A DNA stretch of 64,000 bases from Halobacterium hubeiense. GTDB lineage: Archaea > Halobacteriota > Halobacteria > Halobacteriales > Halobacteriaceae. The notes below the pieces were generated by a model that ran no database searches, had not been told where the DNA came from, and saw only the letters and a list, made by a program, of their open reading frames with translations. Below are positions 25,141-34,256 of this stretch, piece by piece. Every line of letters starts with the position of its first letter. Positions within the stretch are counted from its first letter, which is position 1. The stretch is taken from positions 434,001 through 498,000 of the forward strand of contig NZ_LN831302.1 of assembly GCF_001488575.1 (NCBI RefSeq), written 5' to 3'. Both the position numbers and the translations under genes were made by a program.

Positions 25141-25995
25141 ATGATCGGTTTCATCGGTGGCTCCGGCATCTACGAAGCGCTCCCGCTGAACGACGTCCGC
25201 GAGGAGGACGTGACGACGCCGTACGGCGACCCGAGCGCGCCCGTCACCGTCGGCGAGTTCGGCGACACGGGCACGGAGGTCGCGTTCCTGCCGCGCCACG
25301 GCCCCGACCACCAGCGCTCGCCGACGAACCTCCCGTACAAGGCGAACATCTACGCGCTCAAGCAGCTCGGCGTCGAGCGCATCCTCGCGTCGAACGCCGT
25401 CGGCAGCCTCAAGGAGGAACTGCCGCCGCAGACGCTGGTCGTCCCCGACCAGATTTTCGACCGCACGAAGCACCGCGACTCGACGTTCTTCGGGGACGGC
25501 ATCGTCGTCCACCAGCCGTTCGCGGACCCGTACTGCCCGCACATGGTCGAACACCTCCACGAGTCCGCCGAGGAAGCCACCGACGCGGAGACCCAGGAGG
25601 GCGGCACGTACGTCTGCATCGAGGGCCCGCAGTACTCGACGCGCGCGGAGTCGGAGTTCTACAAGTCCCAGGGCTGGGACCTCGTCGGCATGACCGCCAT
25701 CCCGGAGGCGAAGCTCGCGCGGGAAGCCGAGATGTGTTACGCCACGGTCGCGGGCGTCACCGACTACGACGTCTGGAAGGCCGACAGCGAGGTCACGCTC
25801 GAAGAGGTGCTGGAGAACGCCGCGGCCAACGAGGAGGCCATCAAGCGCACCGTCGAGCACGCCATCGAGACGCTGCCCGAGGAGCGCGACTGCGACTGCG
25901 GGCACGCCCTCGAAGGGACCGTGAACACGCCCACCGAGGCCATCCCCGAGGAGACACGCGACCGCGTCGACGCGCTCGTCGGCGACTACCTCTGA
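25141..25995 (+). CDS. mtnP: S-methyl-5'-thioadenosine phosphorylase
   Basis: The 284-aa enzyme splits methylthioadenosine with phosphate into adenine and methylthioribose-1-phosphate (methionine salvage). It shows MIGFIGGSGIYEALPL, LPRHGPDHQRSPTNLPYKANIYALK with phosphate and ribose residues, and EGPQYSTRAESEF-MTAIPEAKLAREA of the substrate site. The C-terminus has a CDCGH segment (about residue 255), a CxC motif also known in thermophilic archaeal MTAPs, where it forms disulfides. The ATG lies 28 bp after the box at 25110-25116. Confidence 0.94.
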   Translation: MIGFIGGSGIYEALPLNDVREEDVTTPYGDPSAPVTVGEFGDTGTEVAFLPRHGPDHQRSPTNLPYKANIYALKQLGVERILASNAVGSLKEELPPQTLVVPDQIFDRTKHRDSTFFGDGIVVHQPFADPYCPHMVEHLHESAEEATDAETQEGGTYVCIEGPQYSTRAESEFYKSQGWDLVGMTAIPEAKLAREAEMCYATVAGVTDYDVWKADSEVTLEEVLENAAANEEAIKRTVEHAIETLPEERDCDCGHALEGTVNTPTEAIPEETRDRVDALVGDYL

Positions 25996-26082
25996 AGCCG
26001 GCGGACGACGGGGCAACGCGGTAAGATTCGCGACCGCGGACCCAAAATGTAAATACTATTCTCCCGTTCGTTAGGTCGTACT

Positions 26083-26790
26083 ATGGGGGGTCACGCCGAC
26101 GCGGAAGCGTTCTCGACCGAGCTCGCCGCGCTGAAGCGGGACGGCTGCAACGTCCTCGTCGTCAGCGACGCCGCGGGCCGCGACGCCGCCTGCCAGCGGC
26201 TGCTCGGCGCCCCCGAACTCGACCGCCGTCACGTCTTCCTCGAAACCGCGTCCGGCGTCTCCGAAGTGCTGGACCGCCACAGCCCGCGCCGCACCGACGC
26301 CTCGACGCTCGCCGTCGTGGACGCCACGCCCGCCACGGGCGCGCGCTCCGCGGCCGCCGCGGCGCCCGCGTCCGACGACCTGCCGACGCCGCTGGGCGAG
26401 TGGTACGAGCGCGTCGACGACCCCACCGACTTCGCGGCGCTCACCGCGGCCGTCACCGACGCCCTCGACCGCGTCGCCGCGCCCGCCGACAACCCCAGCG
26501 AACTCCGGCTCTGCGTCGACGGCCTCGATCCCTTCTTTGACGCCGTGCGCGCCGGCGACGTCACCGAGGAGCGGCTGTTCCGCTTCCTCCACCTGCTCAC
26601 GAGCTCCGTCCGCGACGCCGACGGCATGGGCCACTTCCACGTCGCCGCGAGCGCCGACGACGCGTTCCTCGCGACGGTCGAACCGCTGTTCGACGCGACG
26701 TTGTCGGTAGAGACCGGCGCAGATGGGACCGTCCGCCAGCGCTGGCGGCTCCACGACTCCGGGCGCGTCACCGACTGGTTCGCGTTCTAG
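26083..26790 (+). CDS. Haloarchaeal DUF7504/RecA-like degenerate protein, 235 aa
   Basis: The fold looks like a RecA/KaiC-type alpha/beta core without a P-loop: CNVLVVSDAAGRDAACQRLL, then STLAVVDATP, then ELRLCVDGLDPFFDAVRAGDV and HFHVAASADDAFLATVEPLFDATLSVE. This matches a haloarchaeal family I recall as DUF7504, often encoded beside HTH or bacteriorhodopsin-type regulators. Its role is unknown. The TACTATT box at 26054-26060 is centred 26 bp before the ATG. Its TAG stop shares CTAG with the stop of scpA on the other strand (4-bp convergent overlap). Confidence 0.7.
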   Translation: MGGHADAEAFSTELAALKRDGCNVLVVSDAAGRDAACQRLLGAPELDRRHVFLETASGVSEVLDRHSPRRTDASTLAVVDATPATGARSAAAAAPASDDLPTPLGEWYERVDDPTDFAALTAAVTDALDRVAAPADNPSELRLCVDGLDPFFDAVRAGDVTEERLFRFLHLLTSSVRDADGMGHFHVAASADDAFLATVEPLFDATLSVETGADGTVRQRWRLHDSGRVTDWFAF

Positions 26791-27764
26791 GTCGCGTCCG
26801 CCGCCGCGTTCTCGCAGACCCAGAGGTCGCCGAACAGGTCGTCCTGTTCGAGCGTGACGGCGCCGCGGTGCGCCAAGAAGAGTAGCGCGAGGAACGTCTG
26901 CACCCGGGACTCGCCGGCGTCCGCGACCTCCTCGTAGAGGACTTCCGTGCGGCCGCCGTCGTACTGCTCGTCCAGCACCGCGCGCACGTCCTCGATGGTC
27001 GCCTCGATGTCCTCCTCGTGGGCGTTCCCGAGCGCCTCCTCGGCGGTCGGTTCGTCGTCCATCCGGAACTCGTCTCCGGAGTGGTAGTCCAGTTCCTGGA
27101 CGCCGCGCCGGAACCCCTGCGGGGAGTCGCTGGTGTCGTACTCTCGGGACTCCTTCCACCACGACCCGCGCTCGGCCTCCCGGAGGTCGCGGACGAGCTC
27201 GTCCAGCGTCTCCGGGTTGCCGCGGGCGTGCTTGCGCTCCAGCCGGCGGTCCATCTCGGATTCGAGCGCGTCCACGGGATCGTAGGCCGGGCGGCCGTCC
27301 TCGTCCGCCTCGGCGGGCGGCGCCTCCCACGGCGGGCGCTCGACTTCCTCCTCCTCGTCGGATTCGTCGTCGCCGTCGTCGAGCATCGCGTCGCTTTTCA
27401 TCCGTAGGAGAACGCTCGCGTAGAACAACGCACGCCCCGACGTCCGCAGGTCCGCCTCGTCGAGCGCTTCCAGGAACTTGTCCGTCACCGCGACGATGTC
27501 GATGTCCCACGGCTCGATTTCGCCGTCCTTCGCGAGCTGCACGAGCAACTCGACGGGCTCGACCTCGTCGTCGGGGTTCGCCTCGGGGTCGGCCGGCGAC
27601 TCCGCGATGAGCTCCGCGGCGCTGTCGGGCGTGTCGTCGGTGTCGTCTCCGGGCGCGTCCGCGGTCGTCAGCCCGCCGTCGGGTGCGCTCTCGCCCTCGC
27701 GTTCCGCTTTCCGGTCCTCGTGGCCCGTGATGTCAAGCGGGACGTCGTCGGATTCGTCAGTCAT
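26787..27764 (-). CDS. scpA: Segregation and condensation protein A (ScpA kleisin)
   Basis: The 325-aa kleisin bridges SMC heads in the chromosome-organising complex. The first ~60 residues are acidic and probably disordered. The N-terminal kleisin helix is EPVELLVQLAKDGEIEPWDIDIVAVTDKFLEAL. The C-terminal winged helix begins around residue 265 (GRTEVLYEEVADAGESRVQTFLALLFLAHRGAVTLEQDDLFGDLWV). The acidic inserts are typical of haloarchaea. Its start overlaps the smc stop by 8 bp, so the two are translationally coupled. No scpB gene is in the window. Confidence 0.93.
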   Translation of the reverse strand: MTDESDDVPLDITGHEDRKAEREGESAPDGGLTTADAPGDDTDDTPDSAAELIAESPADPEANPDDEVEPVELLVQLAKDGEIEPWDIDIVAVTDKFLEALDEADLRTSGRALFYASVLLRMKSDAMLDDGDDESDEEEEVERPPWEAPPAEADEDGRPAYDPVDALESEMDRRLERKHARGNPETLDELVRDLREAERGSWWKESREYDTSDSPQGFRRGVQELDYHSGDEFRMDDEPTAEEALGNAHEEDIEATIEDVRAVLDEQYDGGRTEVLYEEVADAGESRVQTFLALLFLAHRGAVTLEQDDLFGDLWVCENAAADAT

Positions 27765-30700
27765 CGGCCGTCGCCCCCGGCGCGGAGAGGTCGATGCCCG
27801 TGACGATGCTGCGGTTGTCCTCCTGCATCGTGACGCCGATGGCGCGCTCGGAGCGGTCCAGCATCGCCGAGCGGTGGCTGACGACGACGAACTGCGCGTC
27901 CCCGGCGAGTTCGTCGACGAGTTCGCCGACGCGGTCGGCGTTGACGGCGTCGAGGAACGCGTCCACCTCGTCGAGCGCGTAGAACGGCGCGGGGTTGTGC
28001 CGCTGGATGCCGAAGATGAACGCCAGCGCCGTCAGGGACTTCTCCCCGCCGCTCATCGCGTCCAGCCGCTGGACGGGTTTGTCCGCGGGCTGAGCCTTCA
28101 TCGTTAGCCCGCCCTCGAAGGGGTCCTCGGGGTTCTCCAGTTCCAGTTCGCCCGTGCCCGCCGAGAGCCGGGAGAAGATGCGCTGGAACTGGTCGTTGAT
28201 GGCGTCGAAGGCGTCCATGAACGTCGACTTCTTCTGCTCGTCGTACTGGTCGATGCGCTCCTGGATGCCGTCCCGTTCCTCCACGAGCGTCTCGCGCTTC
28301 GCTTCGAGGTCGTCGAGGTCGGCTTCGACGTCGTCGTACTCCTCGATGGCCTTCATGTTCACCGGCTCCAGGGCCTCCATCTGCCGTTCGAGGCGCGCGA
28401 CGTTCTCCTCGACCTCGTCGAGGTCCGGAATCTCGTCGGGGTCGTAGTCGCCGACCGCGGCCTCCAGCTCGTCGATTTCCTCGGCGAGCCGCGACTCGGC
28501 TTTCCGCAGGCTCTCCAGGCGGTTCTGGACTCTCTCGACTTCGCTCGCCTGCTCGTCGCGGGCCGCCTTCGCCTCCTTGAGGTCCTCTTTGAGGGCCTCG
28601 CGCTCGCTCTTGAGGTCCGCGAGCTCCTCCTCCAACTCGGCGACGGCCTCCTCCTTCTCGGCGAGTGTCTCCTCTTTGGCCTCGATTTGCTCGCGGAGGT
28701 CGCCGATGCGTTCCTCCTGTTCGGCCTTCTCGTTTTGCGCCTCTTCGATATCGTCGTGGAGGTCCTCGACGGCGTCCTCCGCGTACTCCTTCTCCAACTG
28801 GAGGCTGTTCAGCTCGCCGTCGAGGTCGTCCACGCGCGCTTCGAGGTCCGCGATGTCGGCCTCGATGTCCTCCTTCTCTGCGGTGAGCTCGGGAATCTCC
28901 GAGTCCGCGAGCTCCGCTTCGAGTTCGTCGATGTCGTCTTCGAGGGCCGCGATTTCGTCCTGCTTGGCGGAAATCTGGGACTCGATGTCCTGCATCTCCT
29001 CGTCGACGTCCTCGCGCTCGCCCTGCAGCTCCTCGATTCTCGCTTCGAGGTCGTCGATCTCGTCCTCGACGTCCTCGCGCTCGCTCTCGGCGTCCGCGAC
29101 GTCGTTCTGGAGGGACTGCACCTGCTCGCTGGCGTCCTGCCGGCGGTCGCGGGCGTCCTCCAGCCGGTCGTCGATCTCGCGGACGTCCTCCCGGATTTCG
29201 GCGCGCTCGTCTTCGAGGCGCTGGATGCGCTCGGCGACCCGTTCCAGCTGGCCTTTGCCGGACTTCGAGAACGAGTACCGCGACCCCGACCGCGACCCGC
29301 CGGTCATCGCGCCGGACTTCTCGACGAGTTCCCCGGAGAGCGTGACGAGCCGGTAGTCGCCCATCAGATCGCGGGCGGTCTCCATGTTCTCCACGACGAG
29401 CGTGTCCCCGAGCACGTACGAGAAGATGGGCGCGTACTGCTCGTCGAAGTCAACGAGGTTGTACGCGAAGTCCACCACGCCCGGCATGTCCGGCGTGCTC
29501 GGGAGCGATCGGTGGCGCATTTTCGTGATGGGGAGCATCGTCGCGCGGCCGGCGTTGCGCTGCTTGAGGTACTCGATGCAGCGCTGGCCGACGCCGTCGT
29601 CGTCCACCACGACGTTCGCCAGCCGGCCCCCAGCGGCCGTCTCGCAGGCGGTCGCGTACTGCTCGCTGACGCCGCCGAGCTGCCCGACCGTCCCGTGGAC
29701 GCCCTCCACGTCGCTGTTCAGAATCGTCGTGACGGCCTTCCCGTACGAGGAGTCCCCGGACTGGTCGGCCTGCGCTTCCAGTCGCGCGTACTCCTCCTGC
29801 GCGGCGGAGAGGTCGTCCTCGACGTCTTCGAGGTCGTCCTGGCGCTCCCGTTTCTCCTGCTTGAGGTCCTCGACGACCTCCACGATTTGCTCGCGGTTGC
29901 GCTTGGCCTTCGCGAGTTCGTCTTCGAGGTCGTCCAGCACCGCGTCCAATTCGGGGAGGCGCTCGCGGGCGTCCTCGAGGTCGGACTTGGCCTCGTCGAC
30001 GGCCTCCGAGCGGCGCTTGGCCTCGTCCAGCAGGCGGTCCTGCTCGCGCTGGAGGTCGTTGCGCTCGCTCTTGGCGTCCTCCAGCTGTTCTTTCTTCTCC
30101 GCGAGTTCGGCCTTCAGCTCGTCGAACTCCGTGTCCACGGACTCGATTTCCGCCTCCACGTCCGCGAGGTCGGCCTCCCGGCTCTGGATGTCCGCCTTCA
30201 CGGAGGCCTTCTCGACTTTCAGGTCCTTGATGTCGCCCTCGAGGTCGTCTATCTGCTCCTGCTTGCGGTCGATCTCCACGAACGCCTGCCGGCGCTCGTT
30301 CTCCGCGTCCTCGATGCGCTCCTCCGCGGCCTCCACCTTGTCTTCGAGCCGCGAGATGTCGCCTTTCACCTCCTCCATCTCGCGCTTGATCTCCAGTTGC
30401 TCGTCCTCGCCCTTCCGCTCGATTTCGGCGTTCAGGTCTTCGAGGTCCTCTTCGAGGCGGAGGACGGCGCCGCGGCGCTCGTCCAGTTCCTCCTGGAGTT
30501 CCTCGAGTTCGGCCTCGCGCTCGCTGATGTCCGCGCGCGTGGCGTCGAGGTCGTCGCGCTTCTCCTCCAGTTCGGCGGCCTTCGCGTAGCTCTCGTACTC
30601 CTGTTTCTCGTCGCGGAGGCCCTGGTATTCGAGCGCCGTCTCGCGCTCGTCTTCGAGCTGTTCGAGGCGCTCGCGCTTCTCGTCGATGCGCAGGTCCGCC

Positions 30701-31329
30701 TCGTTGATGCGCTCCTCGACGACCTCTAGTTCCGCGTAGGCGTCCTCTTTCTTCGCGTCGAACTCCGCGACGCCCGCGATTTCGTCCACGATTTCGCGGC
30801 GCTCGCCCGGCGTCATGTTGATGATGCCGGTGACGTCGCCCTGCATCACGACGTTGTACCCCTCGGGCGCGACGCCCGCCTGCGCGAGCAGGTCGCGGAT
30901 GTCCGAGAGGTTCACCGAGCGGCCGTTCAGGTAGTAGTACGAGTAGTAGTTGTCGTCGGTGCGCTTCACGCGGCGCTTGACGGTGATGGTGTCCACGTCG
31001 CCGACCTTCTCCGAGCCCGCGGCGGCCTCCACCTGCGAGCGCGAGAGCGTGCCGTCCTCGTTGTTCAACACGACCTCGACGCTGGCCTCCTTCGGGCCGG
31101 CGGCCTCGTCGTCGCCCTCGTGGCTGGGGTTGTAGATGAGGTCCGTGAGCTTCTCCGCACGCATCCCCGAGGTGCGCGCGAGCCCGAGCGCGAACAGCAC
31201 CGCGTCGATGATGTTCGACTTCCCGGAGCCGTTCGGGCCGCTAATCGTCGTGAAGTCCTCGTAGAACGGGATGCGCGTCGTCCCGGCGAAGCTCTTGAAG
31301 TTCTGGAGGACGATTTCGTCGATGTACAT
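27757..31329 (-). CDS. smc: Chromosome segregation protein SMC
   Basis: The 1190-aa ATPase entraps DNA. It has the Walker A GPNGSGKSNIIDAV near residue 35, two long coiled coils (about 170-500 and 670-1020), and a hinge near 520-640 (GVHGTVGQLGGVSEQYATACE ... GVGQRCIEYLKQRNAG). The C-terminal head carries the signature LDAMSGGEKSLTALAF and Walker B FYALDEVDAFLDAVN. The length is standard. It is followed by scpA (8-bp overlap) and preceded by a short coiled-coil gene 18 bp away, so the three form one operon. Confidence 0.97.
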   Translation of the reverse strand: MYIDEIVLQNFKSFAGTTRIPFYEDFTTISGPNGSGKSNIIDAVLFALGLARTSGMRAEKLTDLIYNPSHEGDDEAAGPKEASVEVVLNNEDGTLSRSQVEAAAGSEKVGDVDTITVKRRVKRTDDNYYSYYYLNGRSVNLSDIRDLLAQAGVAPEGYNVVMQGDVTGIINMTPGERREIVDEIAGVAEFDAKKEDAYAELEVVEERINEADLRIDEKRERLEQLEDERETALEYQGLRDEKQEYESYAKAAELEEKRDDLDATRADISEREAELEELQEELDERRGAVLRLEEDLEDLNAEIERKGEDEQLEIKREMEEVKGDISRLEDKVEAAEERIEDAENERRQAFVEIDRKQEQIDDLEGDIKDLKVEKASVKADIQSREADLADVEAEIESVDTEFDELKAELAEKKEQLEDAKSERNDLQREQDRLLDEAKRRSEAVDEAKSDLEDARERLPELDAVLDDLEDELAKAKRNREQIVEVVEDLKQEKRERQDDLEDVEDDLSAAQEEYARLEAQADQSGDSSYGKAVTTILNSDVEGVHGTVGQLGGVSEQYATACETAAGGRLANVVVDDDGVGQRCIEYLKQRNAGRATMLPITKMRHRSLPSTPDMPGVVDFAYNLVDFDEQYAPIFSYVLGDTLVVENMETARDLMGDYRLVTLSGELVEKSGAMTGGSRSGSRYSFSKSGKGQLERVAERIQRLEDERAEIREDVREIDDRLEDARDRRQDASEQVQSLQNDVADAESEREDVEDEIDDLEARIEELQGEREDVDEEMQDIESQISAKQDEIAALEDDIDELEAELADSEIPELTAEKEDIEADIADLEARVDDLDGELNSLQLEKEYAEDAVEDLHDDIEEAQNEKAEQEERIGDLREQIEAKEETLAEKEEAVAELEEELADLKSEREALKEDLKEAKAARDEQASEVERVQNRLESLRKAESRLAEEIDELEAAVGDYDPDEIPDLDEVEENVARLERQMEALEPVNMKAIEEYDDVEADLDDLEAKRETLVEERDGIQERIDQYDEQKKSTFMDAFDAINDQFQRIFSRLSAGTGELELENPEDPFEGGLTMKAQPADKPVQRLDAMSGGEKSLTALAFIFGIQRHNPAPFYALDEVDAFLDAVNADRVGELVDELAGDAQFVVVSHRSAMLDRSERAIGVTMQEDNRSIVTGIDLSAPGATADD

Positions 31330-31347
31330 GCTGGGGAGGGGAGCGGC

Positions 31348-31638
31348 CTACGCGACGATGATGTCGTCGAGGCCCGACTCCTCGTTGTCCTCTGCCTCGC
31401 CGTCCACAGGTTTAGTCGCTTCGTCTGCCTCGGTGTCCGCGTCGTCGTCGCCGGGCTCGATGACGCCGCCCTCGCGGGATTCGCGGAGCTCCTCCGTGCT
31501 CGGCGTGCGGTCGAGTTCGGCTTCCAGCGTGCGGATGCGCTCGCTGGCGTCCACGAGTTCCTCGGTGAGACCGCGGACCGTCGCCTCCAGTTCTTCGACG
31601 CGCTGTTCGAGTTCCTCGACGTCGGTGTCGTCAGTCAT
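31348..31638 (-). CDS. Short coiled-coil protein preceding smc, 96 aa
   Basis: Residues 8-48 form a heptad-repeat coiled coil (VEELEQRVEELEATVRGLTEELVDASERIRTLEAEL). The rest is an acidic, probably disordered tail ending GLDDIIVA. It resembles a haloarchaeal family always seen short and coiled (DUF7518, from memory). As the first gene of the smc-scpA operon it may be an SMC-associated factor. That role is inferred from position only. The start is supported by the minus-strand box CTTATCC at 31663-31669, 28 bp ahead of the ATG. Confidence 0.78.
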   Translation of the reverse strand: MTDDTDVEELEQRVEELEATVRGLTEELVDASERIRTLEAELDRTPSTEELRESREGGVIEPGDDDADTEADEATKPVDGEAEDNEESGLDDIIVA

Positions 31639-31770
31639 ACGTTCTGGACGGGGCGCGAGACGGATAAGTATAGGTCGGACGCGCGTCAGACATCTCCGAG
31701 TCAGTACCGCGGGCCCGCCCCCGTGGCCCCTTCGTTAGTCCTAAGCGGCCGCCCCTCGAATCGTGGCGCA

Positions 31771-33246
31771 ATGAGTACGCAGGCCGCCACGGAGGACCTC
31801 GCCGCGGTCATCGGGCTGGAGGTCCACGTGCAACTGGAAACGGACACCAAGATCTTCTGTGGGTGTTCGACCGACACCGGCGACGCGGAGCCGAACACGC
31901 ACACGTGTCCGGTGTGTCTCGGGCTGCCGGGTGCGCTCCCCGTGCTGAACGAGGGCGCCGTCGAGGCCGCCGTGAAACTCGGGAAGGCAATCGACGCTGA
32001 CATCCCCGAGCGAACCCGCTTCCACCGGAAGAACTACTTCTACCCCGACCTGCCGAAGGGGTTCCAGATTACGCAGTACGACGCCCCCATCTGCCAGGAC
32101 GGCGAGCTCGCGGTGGCCGTCGAGGACGAGCGCCGCGAAATCGGCATCGAGCGCGCGCACTTAGAGGAGGACCCGGGGAGCCTCCAGCACGTCGGCGGCA
32201 GCATCGACACCGCCGACTACACGCTCGTGGACTACAACCGCGCGGGCACGCCGCTGATGGAGATCGTCACGGAGCCGGACTTCCGGAGCGCCGACGAGAC
32301 GCGCGCGTTCCTCGCGAAGCTCACCGACGTCCTCGAATATCTGGGTATCTTCGACGCGGAGCGGGACGGCAGCCTGCGCGTGGACGCCAACATCTCGATG
32401 GTCGAGGCCGCCGAACTGGAGGGCGGCATCAGCGACGAGGCGCTGGAAGCCGCGAACCGTACCGAGGTGAAGAACATCTCCAGCCACCGCGCCGCCGAGA
32501 AGGCGCTCTCCTACGAGATTACGCGCCAGCGCAACCAGATTCAGCGCGGCCGCGAGGTCGAACAGGAGACCCGCCACTGGGACGAGTCCCGGGGCATCAC
32601 GGTGTCGATGCGCTCGAAGGAGGAGGAGAAGGACTACCGCTACTTCCGGGAGGCGGACATCCCGCCGCTGGAGGTCTCGGACTGGAAGGAGGAGATTCCG
32701 ATTCCGGAGCTGCCGGACGCGCGCCGCGAGCGGTTCCGCGAGGAGTACGACCTCGGCGCCGAGACCGCCTCCAAGCTCACGTCCCGGAAGGCCGTCGCGG
32801 ACCTCTTCGAGGAGCTCGCGGAGGAGTACGACCCCGGGCTGGCGGCGACGTGGGTGGCGGACAACGTGCTCGGCGAACTCAACTACCGCGGGCTCGAGGT
32901 CGGGGACATCACCGACCGCATCGACGAGTTCGCGCGCCTCGTGGAGCTCGTCGCCGAGGACGAGATCACGGCGAAGAACGCCGAGGAGGTCGTGCTCCGG
33001 GAGATGCTCGACGAGGGCCGCGAGCCCGACGAAATCGTCGAGGCGGAGGACCTCGGGAAGACCACGGGCGGCGAGGTCGAGGCCGCGGTCGCGGAGGCCA
33101 TCGAGGAGAACCCCGACGCCGTCGAAGACTACCACGCCGGCGAGGGCGGCGCGCTGAACTTCCTCGTCGGGCAGGTGATGGGGAAGACCGGCGGGAGCGC
33201 CGACCCCGGGCAGGTGAACGAACTGCTGCGCGAGCAACTGGAGTAG
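31771..33246 (+). CDS. gatB: Asp-tRNA(Asn)/Glu-tRNA(Gln) amidotransferase subunit B
   Basis: The 491-aa kinase subunit of GatCAB activates mischarged Glu-tRNAGln or Asp-tRNAAsn for amidation. It has VIGLEVHVQLETDTKIFCGC and a zinc site CGC ... CPVCLGLPG, the RKNYFYPDLPKGFQITQYD catalytic region, HLEEDPGS, and a C-terminal helical YqeY-like tail (about 340-491). No gatA or gatC gene is in the window. The ATG at 31771 follows a TATA-like CTAAGC at 31741-31746. A much longer in-frame reading upstream is antisense to smc. Confidence 0.95.
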   Translation: MSTQAATEDLAAVIGLEVHVQLETDTKIFCGCSTDTGDAEPNTHTCPVCLGLPGALPVLNEGAVEAAVKLGKAIDADIPERTRFHRKNYFYPDLPKGFQITQYDAPICQDGELAVAVEDERREIGIERAHLEEDPGSLQHVGGSIDTADYTLVDYNRAGTPLMEIVTEPDFRSADETRAFLAKLTDVLEYLGIFDAERDGSLRVDANISMVEAAELEGGISDEALEAANRTEVKNISSHRAAEKALSYEITRQRNQIQRGREVEQETRHWDESRGITVSMRSKEEEKDYRYFREADIPPLEVSDWKEEIPIPELPDARRERFREEYDLGAETASKLTSRKAVADLFEELAEEYDPGLAATWVADNVLGELNYRGLEVGDITDRIDEFARLVELVAEDEITAKNAEEVVLREMLDEGREPDEIVEAEDLGKTTGGEVEAAVAEAIEENPDAVEDYHAGEGGALNFLVGQVMGKTGGSADPGQVNELLREQLE

Positions 33247-33301
33247 CGACGCGCGCTGTCGGCACCGACACGGCTTTCCTCTCGCTTCCGTCACTCCCGG
33301 T

Positions 33302-33706
33302 ATGAGCTACGAACTCCGCGAGGAACTCCCGACGCCCGAGCGCTTCCGGGAACTCCGCGCGGCCGCCGGGATGGCCGAGCGCTCCCGCGAGGGCGTCGAG
33401 CGCGGTCTCCCGAACTCCGTGTACGGCGTGACGATAGTCGAGCAGTCCTCCGGCGAGACAGTCGGCATGGCCCGCATCGTCGGCGACGGCGGTTCCGTCT
33501 ACCACATCTGCGACATGGCCGTCCACCCCGACCACCAGCGGCAGGGACTGGGCTCCCGGATGATGGACGCGATAATGCGCTACGTCGAGGAAAATGCCCC
33601 GGAGAGCGCGTACGTGAACCTGATGGCGGACGTGGACGGTTTCTACGAGCAGTGGGGCTTCGAGGAGACCCGTCCCGCGTCGAAGGGGATGTTCTACCGC
33701 GCGTAG
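33302..33706 (+). CDS. GNAT family N-acetyltransferase, 134 aa
   Basis: This small GNAT enzyme has the acetyl-CoA motif VHPDHQRQGLGSRMMDAIM (motif A, R/Q-x-x-G-x-G/A) and a C-terminal NLMADVDGFYEQWGFEETRP with the usual F-Y-x-x-x-GF signature. The substrate is not predictable. A GCTTTCC box at 33272-33278 is centred 27 bp before the ATG. It is convergent with a membrane-protein gene whose stop follows directly. Confidence 0.87.
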   Translation: MSYELREELPTPERFRELRAAAGMAERSREGVERGLPNSVYGVTIVEQSSGETVGMARIVGDGGSVYHICDMAVHPDHQRQGLGSRMMDAIMRYVEENAPESAYVNLMADVDGFYEQWGFEETRPASKGMFYRA

Positions 33707-34069
33707 CTACGGCTCGGTGTCGAAGGCGTCGTGCTCGACGACGTAGCCGACGCCGATTACCGCGAGCGTGAGGCCGCCCACCGCGACGAGCGCGCCGTAC
33801 GCGAGGTCGCCGGTTCCCGGCTGGTCACCGAGCGTCGTGACGCCGGAGACGACCAGCGAGAGGCCGAGCGCGACGTTCCCGAGCCCTGCGAGTATCGACC
33901 AGCGCACGCGGTCGGTGACGCCGGACGCGAAGACCAGCGCGCCGGCGACCGCGAGCAGCGCCATCTGAACGCCGAGCAGCAGGGACGGCGGGAACGTCAG
34001 AGCGAGGCCGCCGACGCCGACGACGAGCAGGAACACACCGACCCAGCGGTTCACGCGCCGTTGGACCAT
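33707..34069 (-). CDS. Four-helix membrane protein, 120 aa
   Basis: Four hydrophobic helices alternate with short loops (about residues 8-25, 33-50, 58-75 and 88-108), with Gly-rich helix faces and an acidic end (VEHDAFDTEP). I recognise no family or catalytic motif. The minus-strand box GACTAACC near 34094-34100 lies 28 bp before the ATG. The stop codon abuts the end of the convergent GNAT gene. Confidence 0.68.
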   Translation of the reverse strand: MVQRRVNRWVGVFLLVVGVGGLALTFPPSLLLGVQMALLAVAGALVFASGVTDRVRWSILAGLGNVALGLSLVVSGVTTLGDQPGTGDLAYGALVAVGGLTLAVIGVGYVVEHDAFDTEP

Positions 34070-34245
34070 ACGCCCACTCTAGGGCGGGCGGGGTTAGTCG
34101 TTGCGCGTGCTCGCACGCCGCGCGAGTACCCGCACTCGCGGGCAGGCACGAGCGCGCCTTGTCCCGGCGCTTGCGTGCGGTTCTCGGTCCCGAAATCTTT
34201 ACCCGCGGTAGCGGCGTATCCGTCTCCAAGACCACCCCGGCGGGT

Positions 34246-34250
34246 GGAGG
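34246..34250 (+). promoter_or_regulatory. Shine-Dalgarno site for topA (GTG start)
   Basis: GGAGG lies 6 nt before the GTG at 34257. The promoter-like CTTTAC at 34197-34202 would give a leader of about 29 nt, so this gene uses a ribosome site, unlike most neighbours. Confidence 0.6.
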
Positions 34251-34256
34251 TACACC

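Noticed and set aside
28687-30729. Long plus-strand frame opposite smc
   Set aside because: Mirror of the Glu/Asp-rich coiled coil; low-complexity Leu/Val/Arg protein with no family match.
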